Source: Aerococcus suis (GTDB lineage: Bacteria > Bacillota > Bacilli > Lactobacillales > Aerococcaceae). Taken from it: 64,000 nucleotides of DNA. A model generated the notes under the pieces. That model was not told the DNA's origin, did no database searches, and worked only from the letters and a program-made list of their open reading frames with translations. The position numbers were made by a program, and so were the translations under genes. Location: positions 186,001 to 250,000 of the forward strand of contig NZ_FWXK01000002.1 in NCBI RefSeq assembly GCF_900176325.1, read 5' to 3'. Of this stretch, positions 55,670 through 63,990 are shown in pieces; within the stretch, counting starts at the first letter, position 1, and each line of letters opens with the position of its first letter.

Positions 55670-56622
55670 CGATTTTCTCTCCCTTTACGTGCATAGATGG
55701 CAAACCATTCACCACGTTGTAAAATTTGCTCAATTCGAAAATCATGATTAATTAACGCCTGTTTAATCTCATCCACTTTATCATAATAGATTCCTGATAA
55801 CAGTAACGCTCCGTCAGGAACTAGATTATCGTAAGCTTGAGGAATTAGAGGTTCTAAAATATCTGCTAAAATATTAGCACTGATGACATTTACCTGACGA
55901 TTAACGCCATTCAATTTATCATTCTCAATGACATCAATATCAGTAGAATTCGTGTTTATGCGAATATTTTCACGCGCTGTCTCAATAACTGAATGATCAT
56001 ATTCATATGCCCATACTTTTTTTGCCCCTAATTTGTAAGCGGCAATCGCTAAAATACCTGATCCTGTTCCAACATCAATTACTAAATCATTGGTTTTCAT
56101 AACCACTTCAAGAAAAATAAGCATTAATTCGGTTGTCGGATGAGACCCCGTCCCAAAAGCCATGCCTGGATCTAAATAAATACAAATATTTGCTTTAGAT
56201 TCGGGTGTATAAGATTCCCATACTGGAATAATACTCATATAACGTGTCATTTGAATGGGTTGATAATATTCTTTCCACTTATTCTCCCAATCTTGACTTT
56301 TTATTTGTTCAGACTGCATACGATATAAAGTAATCGGTTGCTCTTTATTCACTTGATTATATTGATTAATATAAGACTCGAGTTCATAGATAATACCATC
56401 GATAGCACTGTTCGCATCAAAATACCCGAGTACAATTGGATGTTGGCTATATTGTGATTCATTGATTTCCCCTTTGACAGTTCCAAAACCATCATCTGGA
56501 AGGTTCTCAAAATCACTTCTATCTTTGATAGAAACCCCTGTTGAGCCAAGTAACCATAAGTATTCACTCACAATTTCCTCTGCATAATCATCAACTTCGA
56601 TTAATAATTCTAACCATTCCAT
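55651..56622 (-). CDS. prmA: Ribosomal protein L11 methyltransferase
   Basis: 323 residues from the ATG at 56622 with GGGAGG 7 bases upstream. SAM-binding motif DVGTGSGILAIAAYKLGA near 185; substrate motif NILADIL near 250. Methylates L11 at several amino groups. Overlaps rsmE and starts just inside the preceding gene's end. Confidence 0.95.
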   Translation of the reverse strand: MEWLELLIEVDDYAEEIVSEYLWLLGSTGVSIKDRSDFENLPDDGFGTVKGEINESQYSQHPIVLGYFDANSAIDGIIYELESYINQYNQVNKEQPITLYRMQSEQIKSQDWENKWKEYYQPIQMTRYMSIIPVWESYTPESKANICIYLDPGMAFGTGSHPTTELMLIFLEVVMKTNDLVIDVGTGSGILAIAAYKLGAKKVWAYEYDHSVIETARENIRINTNSTDIDVIENDKLNGVNRQVNVISANILADILEPLIPQAYDNLVPDGALLLSGIYYDKVDEIKQALINHDFRIEQILQRGEWFAIYARKGRENRCKDTL

Positions 56623-56624
56623 GA

Positions 56625-57056
56625 TTACGCCTCCCAATGTAATTTTTTAGTATTGTAGCGATTAATACTAGAGCGTGTATCTTTCATTTGAATGAGTTCT
56701 TCATTTGGCCAAGTTGGAATCACTTCAACACGACGCTGATTGTCAACTTCTTCTATCTGTAAAGCAACATCTTGTAATGTTTTATGAATACCTAGTAATA
56801 CTAGATTTAAATAACCTTCCTCTGCTCCTTTTGTTACATTAAATAACGGAACAATGATTTTTTTGGACATCGTAGTTACTTGATCACTTAATCCATCCAA
56901 ATGAAAAATGACTTGATACTTTTTATCTTCACCAATTGGCAAATAAAAGAAAAGATAGATGGATTGAATTTCTTTATGAACAGACATTTTCCATGGATAA
57001 GTTAATTGTTGTTTATTTAGCTCATTTTTTATATAAGTCACTATATCGTTTGTCAT
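56625..57056 (-). CDS. Small conserved protein upstream of prmA (probably DUF3013 family)
   Basis: 143 residues, acidic/aromatic, no signal peptide or membrane segment. A small protein directly ahead of prmA is common in lactic acid bacteria and is labelled DUF3013 there; assignment here is by position, size and general look, not by a motif. 'YPWKMSVHKEIQSIYLFFYLP' and 'FHLDGLSDQ' suggest a small alpha/beta fold. No function is proposed. Upstream lie 235 bases with the divergent gpsB promoter and nothing else recognised. Confidence 0.7.
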   Translation of the reverse strand: MTNDIVTYIKNELNKQQLTYPWKMSVHKEIQSIYLFFYLPIGEDKKYQVIFHLDGLSDQVTTMSKKIIVPLFNVTKGAEEGYLNLVLLGIHKTLQDVALQIEEVDNQRRVEVIPTWPNEELIQMKDTRSSINRYNTKKLHWEA

Positions 57057-57291
57057 CGGTTCTCCTCATTTTCTTTCATAACAGAGTTGTTTGTACCCTA
57101 TTCTAACGGTACGTAAATATTTTAACAATTGATTTTATTTATTTTGCGATTCTTTTCTTGAAAAAATTAATCTTATTTCAAATAAGACAATTATTTTACG
57201 ATTATGTTACAGATTTAAGCCTTTTTTAAAGCTTAAATCCCTTCAATATGTTATAATATGCCTCAGACAATTATTTTAATGGGGTGTACCA

Positions 57292-57684
57292 ATGGCTGAG
57301 CGTAATTTAACAACTAAAGATATTTTACAAAAAGAATTTAAACCAGCTTTACGAGGATTTAATACTGAAGAAGTCGATGAATTTCTTGATTTAATTATTC
57401 GGGATTATGAATCTTACGAAAAAGAACTCGCATATTTAAGAAATGAAGTCGAACGTTTGAAACATCAAACAAGTAATAAAAAAACAACTAATGAATCAAC
57501 AGATAAAAATAAACAAGCGACTCACGCACCATCTGTTGGCACAACAAATTATGATATTTTACGTCGACTATCTAAATTAGAAAAAGCAGTATTTGGAACT
57601 CAAACACGTTCACAAACAAGTTCCCATGACGAAAGTTCTAATGAAAGTGAAGTTTCTGATACTGTAGTCTATGAAAAAGATTAG
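57292..57684 (+). CDS. gpsB: Cell-division regulator GpsB
   Basis: 130 residues. The DivIVA-like N-terminal domain at 1-65 (LTTKDILQKEFKPALRGFNTEEVDEFLD and a coiled coil with YLRNEVERLK) binds cytoplasmic tails of penicillin-binding proteins. The hexamerising helix ('NYDILRRLSKLEKAVFG') is near 83-100. A Ser/Thr/Asn-rich linker and an acidic tail flank it. TATAAT at 57252-57257 marks the promoter; the -35 is unclear. Confidence 0.95.
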   Translation: MAERNLTTKDILQKEFKPALRGFNTEEVDEFLDLIIRDYESYEKELAYLRNEVERLKHQTSNKKTTNESTDKNKQATHAPSVGTTNYDILRRLSKLEKAVFGTQTRSQTSSHDESSNESEVSDTVVYEKD

Positions 57685-57705
57685 CATTGTGCTATGATTA
57701 TTAAT

Positions 57706-58070
57706 TGTAAATTTCAGGTAATTGCGGATAGTCCTTACTATCTGAGGAAAGTCCATGCTCACACAAACTGCGACGTTTGTAGTGTTCGTGTCTAGTGAAG
57801 TCATAAGCTAGAGCTTAGACGGCAGTTAAAAATGCTAAGGGTTTAAGCCTATGCATGAGTCAACTTGAAAGTGCCACAGAAACGAGTTAACTATGAAAGT
57901 AGTTAAATGGAACGCGGTAAACCCCACGAGTGAGCAACCCAAACTTTGGTCGGGGCATTTGACAATGGAAAATGAACCAACGTCAAACTGTTATACAGAG
58001 ATAGATGATTACCAAACTAATTATGATCCTGCATAATTAGGGAACAGAACATGGCTTATCGAAATTTACA
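57706..58070 (+). ncRNA. rnpB: RNase P RNA (bacterial type B)
   Basis: About 365 bases. P1 is formed by TGTAAATTTC (57706-57715) with GAAATTTACA (58061-58070). The universal GAGGAAAGTCCATGCTC and the closing ACAGAACATGGCTTATCG are present. Type B is expected in Bacilli. An extended -10 (TGCTATGAT, 57690-57698) lies directly upstream. It is the catalytic RNA that trims 5' leaders of tRNA precursors. Confidence 0.97.
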
Positions 58071-58079
58071 TCAGGAGCT

Positions 58080-58107
58080 GGCTGGGATTCGCTCCCAGCC
58101 TTTTTGT
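58080..58107 (+). terminator. Terminator of rnpB
   Basis: GGCTGGGA pairs with TCCCAGCC around TTCGC, then TTTTTG. Confidence 0.92.
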
Positions 58108-58129
58108 TTAGACTTAAGGAGGTAAATTA

Positions 58130-59266
58130 ATGACCACTTATCAACTATTAGCTACTGCTGCTAGCGGAATCGAAGGTTTAGTTGGCAGAGAATTAAAAGA
58201 TTTAGGCTATGACCGTGAAGTCGAAAATGGTCGGGTTCGCTTTGATGGAACCACCCAAGATATTGCCAAAACTAATTTACAACTAAGAACCGCCGACCGG
58301 GTCAAAATTATTATGGGTGAATTCACCGCCAAAACGTTTGATGACTTATATGAAAAAACGAAAGCACTTCCTTGGGAAACCATTCTTCCAATGGATGCTG
58401 AATTTCCGGTTGCTGGTAAATCCGTAAAATCAAAATTGCATTCTGTTCCTAACTGCCAAAAAATGGTCAAAAAAGCCATTGTTGATCGTTTATCAAGCGT
58501 CTATCATCGTCGTGGCCGTTTACCTGAAACAGGTCACCTGTATCCAATTGAAGTCAGTTTATTAAAAGATACCGCTCTAATTACTATTGATACCAGTGGA
58601 TCAAGCCTATTTAAACGAGGGTACCGACAAGAAAAAGGTGGCGCTCCACTTAAAGAAAATATGGCCGCTGCGATTATGAAACTAACAACATGGTTCCCTG
58701 ATAAACCTCTACTCGATCCAACTTGTGGTTCTGGTACCTTATTAATTGAAGCTGCACTCATGGGGAAAAATATTGCCCCCGGATTATTCCGAAAATTTGT
58801 CAGTGAAGATTGGGATATCTTCCAAGCTGATGAATATCAAAACGAACGAATTGTAGCTAAGAAAGCCATCAACCAAGAGATTCAGTTAGATATTATGGGT
58901 TGCGATATTGACCATCGCATGATTGAAATCGCCAAGAGAAATGCTGAGGCTGCTGGAGTTGACGATCAAATTACCTTTAAACAAATGCAAGTGAAAGATT
59001 TTACTACCGATAAAGATTTCGGCATTATTGTCAGCAACCCTCCTTATGGGCAACGTTTAAATGATGAAGAGTATATTCATAATCTTTATCGTCAAATGGG
59101 AGACGTTTACCGTCCATTAAAAACGTGGAGTAAATATATTTTAACCAGCGATTTAGCGTTTGAAGAATACTATGGTGAAAAAGCAACCAAACGTCGAAAA
59201 CTATACAACGGGTCATTGCGAACCGATTTATTCCAATTTTGGGGCGAACGTAAACGCCGTCAGTAA
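58130..59266 (+). CDS. ypsC: THUMP-domain class I rRNA methyltransferase (RlmL/YpsC-like)
   Basis: 378 residues. N-terminal THUMP/ferredoxin-like domain about 1-155, then a UPF0020-type methyltransferase with LLDPTCGSGTLLIEAALM near 190 and the N-P-P-Y motif in IVSNPPYGQRL near 305. Related to the N-terminal half of E. coli RlmKL, which makes m2G2445 in 23S rRNA. AAGGAGG precedes the ATG. Immediately after rnpB, as in other Bacilli. Confidence 0.93.
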   Translation: MTTYQLLATAASGIEGLVGRELKDLGYDREVENGRVRFDGTTQDIAKTNLQLRTADRVKIIMGEFTAKTFDDLYEKTKALPWETILPMDAEFPVAGKSVKSKLHSVPNCQKMVKKAIVDRLSSVYHRRGRLPETGHLYPIEVSLLKDTALITIDTSGSSLFKRGYRQEKGGAPLKENMAAAIMKLTTWFPDKPLLDPTCGSGTLLIEAALMGKNIAPGLFRKFVSEDWDIFQADEYQNERIVAKKAINQEIQLDIMGCDIDHRMIEIAKRNAEAAGVDDQITFKQMQVKDFTTDKDFGIIVSNPPYGQRLNDEEYIHNLYRQMGDVYRPLKTWSKYILTSDLAFEEYYGEKATKRRKLYNGSLRTDLFQFWGERKRRQ

Positions 59267-59312
59267 TTATTTTAAAATACTGTTTCATTGCGGTAAATCT
59301 TACATATCATCA

Positions 59313-59349
59313 AAAAAGAGAGGTAGTTCTATAACTATCTCTCTTTTTC
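59313..59349. terminator. Terminator of the methyltransferase gene
   Basis: AGAGAGGTAGTT pairs with AACTATCTCTCT around CTAT, with flanking A- and T-runs. Confidence 0.92.
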
Positions 59350-59409
59350 TGTGCGTCCTTTATGAATCATCGCACAGATAAATAATTGTTTTTTTATAAT
59401 GAGCTAACT

Positions 59410-61095
59410 TTATTTTGTTTTTTTACGATTGACGACAAGTAACCCCCCAATACCAAACAATGCTGAAGCTTCTAATATCGTATCTAATGTCGTCACACCG
59501 GTCTGTGGTAATGCTTGAGAATTAGAGGCTTTTGTTATTGTCTGTTCAGACAATTGGGCGTTTTCCCATTCAGATGCTTCAACTATTGGAACATCACCTA
59601 TAAACGAAGGAATCATCGGTTGATAGTCTGTATTCATAGAAACTACTGATGTTCCTTTTTCTGTTGTCAGTTGTGCCAATTGAGCCACTTGTAACGCATA
59701 ATCACTTAAATAATAGTCAGAGTGATTCAATGTATCCATTAATTGATGAATTTGCGTTATTAATGATGGCGTTAAACCTTGATGATTGGTTTCAAGATTT
59801 TTTAGTTCCTCTTTTAACTGTGCAATTTTGTTATCACGGTATGGATGATTCCCTTCAGCAGTCGGTAAGTTTAGTAGCATATGATACAACAGTTTAGCGT
59901 GTTGCATTAAGCGTTCTTCAACTCGACCTGGAAATTTGTCTTCTAGGTATGCTAAATTATCACGTTCAGTATGCATAATTGGACCCGCAGCAACGGTTTG
60001 ATTATAACCATCTAAGTCACCAATTCCCCAATTAGTGCTTTCTAAATACGCAACTGGAATTCCAATATCTTTAAATGGCGCATGGTCACTCCAATCACCA
60101 GTACGGCCAGCTGGATATTCAGGATTTAAACCTGGACTCGTTTGAATCGGTAACTGCATCGCTTTCGCTAAAGATAACCCTAAATATGCTAAATAAGTAT
60201 CGCCACTTAGCCCAGCATAAAGATAAGGATAATCGCCACCAATTAAGCTATCTAGGTTAATCATTCCTAAGGTATGGCGTCTTTCATCCTCAGACATTTG
60301 GTTAACATATGCTTTGGAACCTTGTAATCCCATTTCTTCACCACCAAAGGCAATAAAGCGTACTGGAACATTTAAATTTTGTTCGAATAAGCGATGAGCC
60401 GTTTCTAACATGACACCGATACCTGAAGCGTTATCATCGGCCCCTTTTGAGCCATTATCAGCTACGGAATCATAATGCGCCCCTACAATCACTTGATCAC
60501 TAGATGTCACTTCAGGATGATAAGCGATGATATTATGAGAGGTAATTGTTTGGCCCTTATGTTCAAAGGTAAATGGTTGCTCCTCAACTTGATACCCATA
60601 TTTTTTAAATTCATTTGCAATATAGTCTTTGGCTTTTAATTCATTATCAGTTCCAGAAACACGTTGGCCGATATTATTAGATAAATAATCCACATGCTCT
60701 TTAGCTTCTACACCATAAGATTCTGCATAATTTTCCATTTGAGGTTGATTATTATTGTCTGCCTTAACAAATTGACTTTCATTGCCATTATCCGTTACTG
60801 TTTGTTGATAATCGTTAACGTCTTTGATACCTTCATTATCTTCAACAATGTCTTGAGCTTCCGTCTGACTTTCATCCTCAGGAATATCACTTTCTACCGG
60901 CTGATCAATCCCTGATTCGTCAACTGCTTCTTCACCATTATTAGTTAACTCGACAGCTGACTGGTTATTTGGCAGCGTACTTTCAGCTGCCTCGACATGA
61001 TCTACCTGATTTCCTAAAAATAAACTTAAAGCTAAAGCTGTTGCTCCAATGGTTAACGGAGTTTTCATTCCACTTTTATCATTTTCTTTGACCAT
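59410..61095 (-). CDS. Cell-wall-anchored M28 aminopeptidase
   Basis: 561 residues. Signal peptide 1-37 (VEAAE). Acidic Asn/Glu/Asp-rich linker about 40-120. M28 domain about 125-400 with two-zinc ligands His207, Asp221, Glu254 (GGEEMGLQGS), Asp282 and His338 (WSDHAPF); Glu253 is the general base. A helical segment at about 400-500 precedes the sortase signal LPQTG (529-533), membrane helix and KK tail. It should remove N-terminal residues from peptides at the cell surface. GGAGGG precedes the ATG. Single-gene unit. Confidence 0.94.
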   Translation of the reverse strand: MVKENDKSGMKTPLTIGATALALSLFLGNQVDHVEAAESTLPNNQSAVELTNNGEEAVDESGIDQPVESDIPEDESQTEAQDIVEDNEGIKDVNDYQQTVTDNGNESQFVKADNNNQPQMENYAESYGVEAKEHVDYLSNNIGQRVSGTDNELKAKDYIANEFKKYGYQVEEQPFTFEHKGQTITSHNIIAYHPEVTSSDQVIVGAHYDSVADNGSKGADDNASGIGVMLETAHRLFEQNLNVPVRFIAFGGEEMGLQGSKAYVNQMSEDERRHTLGMINLDSLIGGDYPYLYAGLSGDTYLAYLGLSLAKAMQLPIQTSPGLNPEYPAGRTGDWSDHAPFKDIGIPVAYLESTNWGIGDLDGYNQTVAAGPIMHTERDNLAYLEDKFPGRVEERLMQHAKLLYHMLLNLPTAEGNHPYRDNKIAQLKEELKNLETNHQGLTPSLITQIHQLMDTLNHSDYYLSDYALQVAQLAQLTTEKGTSVVSMNTDYQPMIPSFIGDVPIVEASEWENAQLSEQTITKASNSQALPQTGVTTLDTILEASALFGIGGLLVVNRKKTK

Positions 61096-61134
61096 AAACG
61101 TATTCCCTCCTTCTTACTGCTAATATCTTACTCC

Positions 61135-61163
61135 TTTATAAGCGTTTAATCAATTAGTTACAA
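61135..61163 (-). promoter_or_regulatory. Promoter of the surface peptidase gene
   Basis: TTGTAA (61158-61163), 17 bases, TATAAA (61135-61140) on the minus strand. The -35 lies at the foot of the upstream gene's terminator. Confidence 0.7.
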
Positions 61164-61188
61164 AAAAAGAGCTCACCTAAGAACTCTT
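61162..61188 (-). terminator. Terminator of the RNase HI-like gene
   Basis: Minus strand AAGAGTTC pairs with GAGCTCTT (one G-U), loop TTAGGT, then TTTTTTT, directly after the stop. Confidence 0.85.
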
Positions 61189-61590
61189 CTAGCCAACTAT
61201 TTGATGCAATGCTTGCTTCGCTAATTGATCAGCACCTTTATTCTGATTTTCGCTCACCCAATTTAATTGAAAATTAGGGAATTCTTTTAACTGATTTTGG
61301 ACGTTTAAGGCTAAACGATGATACTTTTTATTGGGATGAAAGCGTCTATTAACGGCTTCCACCATCGTTTTAGAATCACTTTGACACATAATCCATTCTG
61401 TCGTTTTATCTTGCTTTTTTAACAACTCTAGAGCAATGAGAAGTGCCCAAAATTCCGCTTCATGATTATCCATTTCTACTTGTAGTGGAAATTTGTAAGG
61501 CGTTTGTTGCTTGTCTTCTATCCATAAAATACCAACCGCTGCTTTTCCAAATTGATTTTGCACCGCTCCATCAATGGCCAAACGTATCAT
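61189..61590 (-). CDS. RNase HI-like protein
   Basis: 133 residues from the ATG at 61590 (AGGAAG 8 bases upstream). Candidate D-E-D-D residues: Asp in RLAIDGA, Glu in HEAEFWAL, Asp in QSDSKTMVE, and Asp in NKGADQLAKQAL. The arrangement fits short RNase HI domains that cleave RNA in RNA:DNA hybrids. The basic handle of E. coli RNase HI is absent, as in other Gram-positive short forms. Translationally coupled to the upstream unknown gene (start 2 bases after its stop). Confidence 0.85.
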   Translation of the reverse strand: MIRLAIDGAVQNQFGKAAVGILWIEDKQQTPYKFPLQVEMDNHEAEFWALLIALELLKKQDKTTEWIMCQSDSKTMVEAVNRRFHPNKKYHRLALNVQNQLKEFPNFQLNWVSENQNKGADQLAKQALHQIVG

Positions 61591-61591
61591 T

Positions 61592-62557
61592 TTAATCACT
61601 TCCTACTATTGATAACCATTCTTTGATAATGATTTGCCACTGCTGAAGTTGATCAGCTGATAGCTCTGCCAACCGATGCTTGTCATCTGGATTTGCTATC
61701 AACCTTAACACCTCTTCTTCATCCAACAACAGCTCATCATAAAATGGATAAATAATGGCACATAACATTCCCCATTGATTAATAAGGGCTTCTCTTAACA
61801 AACTATTTTCGCCGTAGGATTTATCAATCCATTTCAATCCAGAATTAAAAAATGATGTATTCTCTAAACTCGTCAACTCTTGAAGCTTCATTGTTTCAGA
61901 TTGATTCTCTAAGTTCTTCACTGAGACGGTAAGGGACTCTGTATGTGTCTGCTTATATAACGAGATCAAGTCCACACGAAGCAAGCGTGGCGCATTTTCA
62001 ATTAAGAGTTGCCATTGTGACAACGGTAATTCATTGGCATGAGTCTGCAAATACGTGACAAGAGATTGTTGCTCCATTAATGATACCGGCTGGAAACTTA
62101 ATAAACGGCCTAAGATAGTATAAAATTCGGTGTCAGAAATAGGAGATATTTCGCTATCTTCATTAAGTTCGTTAGATAAAATTGTTTCGATAACAACTTC
62201 CGGAAGAATCGCTCCCTTTTCTTTGCTTAATAAAATATCACGTAGCTGATTCTTTTTATCTTGGCATTGGTTCGCAACTAATTCTTGGAATGAAAATTTT
62301 TCTGAAGGTTCATCAACTTGAAGATGATGGAAGTGCCAGTCATCGGCTTTTTGACTTAAGTCAATGGCTTCGGAAACGAAATCATTCTCAAGTAATATCT
62401 TAATCACATCACCGATAAACTCTCTATCATCTTGGCTCATAACCTTTGCTTGTTCTAGATATCCACAAGTTATTTCGAATTTCTCATTGTCGTAAGCTTC
62501 AATCGCTTGACGAATTAACTTCTTATCTTGATTAGGAAATGGAATGGTTTGACTCAT
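61592..62557 (-). CDS. Hypothetical protein, TPR-like N-terminus, coupled to the RNase HI-like gene
   Basis: 321 residues from the ATG at 62557 (AAGAAGGTGA upstream). I do not recognise the family. The first 70 residues look like paired helices (IRQAIEAYDNEKFEITCGYLEQA) resembling a TPR unit; the rest is helical, acidic and leucine rich with no signal peptide or membrane segment. The C-terminus 'QQWQIIIKEWLSIVG' is amphipathic. A protein-protein scaffold is the mildest guess. It is the first gene of a two-gene unit. Confidence 0.7.
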   Translation of the reverse strand: MSQTIPFPNQDKKLIRQAIEAYDNEKFEITCGYLEQAKVMSQDDREFIGDVIKILLENDFVSEAIDLSQKADDWHFHHLQVDEPSEKFSFQELVANQCQDKKNQLRDILLSKEKGAILPEVVIETILSNELNEDSEISPISDTEFYTILGRLLSFQPVSLMEQQSLVTYLQTHANELPLSQWQLLIENAPRLLRVDLISLYKQTHTESLTVSVKNLENQSETMKLQELTSLENTSFFNSGLKWIDKSYGENSLLREALINQWGMLCAIIYPFYDELLLDEEEVLRLIANPDDKHRLAELSADQLQQWQIIIKEWLSIVGSD

Positions 62558-63051
62558 ACGATCACCTTCTTTATAGATTGCTCTACTTATTTTCCATCTT
62601 ATCATAATTTAAAGAAGATACAGAGGCGGCAGCCTTTAAATATCGTTATAGTTTATAAGGGGTTGGTTAAATTAACCTTTACACTAATTATTTAGAAAAG
62701 TAAAAAAGTTGGATAGATATAATGCTTGTTAAGTTCACTACCTATCGATTAAAATACTTTTAAGGAGGAGAAATAGTTAGATACAGAAACTGTTGACGGA
62801 AAACAACTTATTAATCGAACGTAAGCTAGACAACGTAAATGATCTAATATTAATTGTTTTGAATACTGAAAAACTGAATATTTCTATATTACTTATGTGT
62901 ATCTAACACTTATTAAATGACAAAAGAAGCTATCTTTGTGTTTATGGTGCATATACTCGTGTTGTATGTTTTCAAAGTTGATTAAGATATATTATGCAGT
63001 AGTAGTATCAACTATTTAAATGAAATACTACCAGTGAATAAGAATGAGTAA

Positions 63052-63239
63052 TGAATATTATTAGTACTAAGAAGAAAATTTTTAGAACTAAACATATCAG
63101 TCCCAATTAAAAAACAAATAGATTATGATCAAAAGTTACCCGTAAGATATTACGAGAAAAAGATTTTATTATGGTTTATATCATCACAGGATTTTTACTA
63201 TTAATTTATTTTTTTAAAATTAGAGATAATAAAAAATAA
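63052..63239 (+). pseudogene. Possible remnant of a small membrane protein gene
   Basis: One frame reads IKKQIDYDQKLPVRYYEKKI and ends in LLWFI. A neighbouring frame continues ITGFLLLIYFFKIRDNKK to a stop at 63237-63239, right before the terminator. Together they look like the tail of a protein with a C-terminal membrane helix, split by a frameshift and lacking a start. A 22-residue frame from the ATG at 63171 has no good ribosome site. Low confidence. Confidence 0.3.
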
Positions 63240-63255
63240 TTGAATAATACTATTC

Positions 63256-63280
63256 GGGTAGTTTAAGCTACCCTTTTTCA
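63256..63280 (+). terminator. Plus-strand terminator in the gene-poor stretch
   Basis: GGGTAG pairs with CTACCC around TTTAAG, then TTTTT. It marks the end of a former or uncharacterised plus-strand transcript. Confidence 0.65.
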
Positions 63281-63405
63281 ACATGCTCAATAGATTTTTA
63301 TCTTTAAAATCTCTAAGAATATTAAAATTTTCTCCAGTACTTATTTTTATTACTCTAGAATATCTACTAATCCCTGAAAGGAAAAAACTCTACACAAAGC
63401 TAAAA

Positions 63406-63684
63406 TTATTTAACTTTTAATATTACATTAATCAACAAAATATCACTTATGATTAATGTAAATAATCTTTTTTCATCCTTTATCATTCGTAATACTTCTT
63501 CTTCAGATAGTTCTTCATACATTTCAAAAGTATCTGATTCTGGCCAAAAATAGCGAATCATAATCCCTATGGGTTCCCAATTCTTACTTTTCTTATTATA
63601 ATAATGCTCTCTTCTATTCTCTTTGTTCTTCCTAATTATCATTCCACTATGGGAACAGTCTTTCAATTCATAATAGTAAAACAT
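63406..63684 (-). CDS. Hypothetical small protein
   Basis: 92 residues, not recognised. Aromatic and basic first half (FYYYELKDCSHSG, NKKSKNWEPIGIMIRYFWPESD), acidic EEL-SEEEVLRMIKDEKR middle, and a hydrophobic C-terminal 20 residues that could be a membrane helix. Low-complexity AT-rich codon use. No strong ribosome site is visible. It might be an immunity-type or accessory protein; no function is proposed. Confidence 0.5.
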   Translation of the reverse strand: MFYYYELKDCSHSGMIIRKNKENRREHYYNKKSKNWEPIGIMIRYFWPESDTFEMYEELSEEEVLRMIKDEKRLFTLIISDILLINVILKVK

Positions 63685-63711
63685 TTTTATACCTTACAGA
63701 ATCGATATTTA

Positions 63712-63990
63712 TTATACAAGTATATTTAATAATATCCCCAATGTGATAGATATTATTAAAGTTAAAGGTATGACTTTAATAATTAATGTATTTGAGGATA
63801 TATTGTCAAATCCTTTGTTGACTAAATAGTAAGAAGAAAAACTAGAAATTGTTATAACAGTTAAAAATAGACCTGTAAAAACAATATCGATATTTTTGAA
63901 AAAAGCACGAGAAAATAAAAAAATAAAAGTAGGAATATATAGATAACTAAGAGACCTAATGAAAGATATGTTCATATTTTCTTTGTCCAT
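63712..63990 (-). CDS. Hypothetical small membrane protein
   Basis: 92 residues with three hydrophobic segments (about 15-32, 35-55 and 70-91), no recognised family. AAGGG lies just before the ATG at 63990. It is placed 27 bases upstream of the other small gene on the same strand and so may share a transcript. The start is close to the window edge, so upstream context is unknown. Confidence 0.5.
   Translation of the reverse strand: MDKENMNISFIRSLSYLYIPTFIFLFSRAFFKNIDIVFTGLFLTVITISSFSSYYLVNKGFDNISSNTLIIKVIPLTLIISITLGILLNILV

Larger units (their letters stand above)
62606..63405. other. Gene-poor stretch with decayed sequence
   Basis: 800 bases of AT-rich DNA with no intact gene. It holds AAGGAGGAG at 62762-62770 that is followed by no usable frame, many stops, and a plus-strand terminator GGGTAG...CTACCC with TTTTT (63256-63280). 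The base composition differs from the flanking operons, and the coding traces are broken, which fits an eroding insertion. Confidence 0.6.

Noticed and set aside
57610..57804. Minus-strand small gene over the end of gpsB and the start of rnpB
   Set aside because: It overlaps the conserved RNase P RNA and has no independent support.
59031..59288. Minus-strand 85-residue frame inside the THUMP methyltransferase gene
   Set aside because: Antisense shadow of a well-supported gene, without ribosome site.
62930..63000. Possible transposase fragment (frame reading DKRSYLCVYGAYTR)
   Set aside because: Too short and without DDE residues or inverted repeats; similarity to a transposase could not be supported.
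63171..63239. 22-residue hydrophobic peptide as a type I toxin
   Set aside because: No ribosome site and no visible antisense RNA promoter pair; it reads better as the tail of a frameshifted larger gene.
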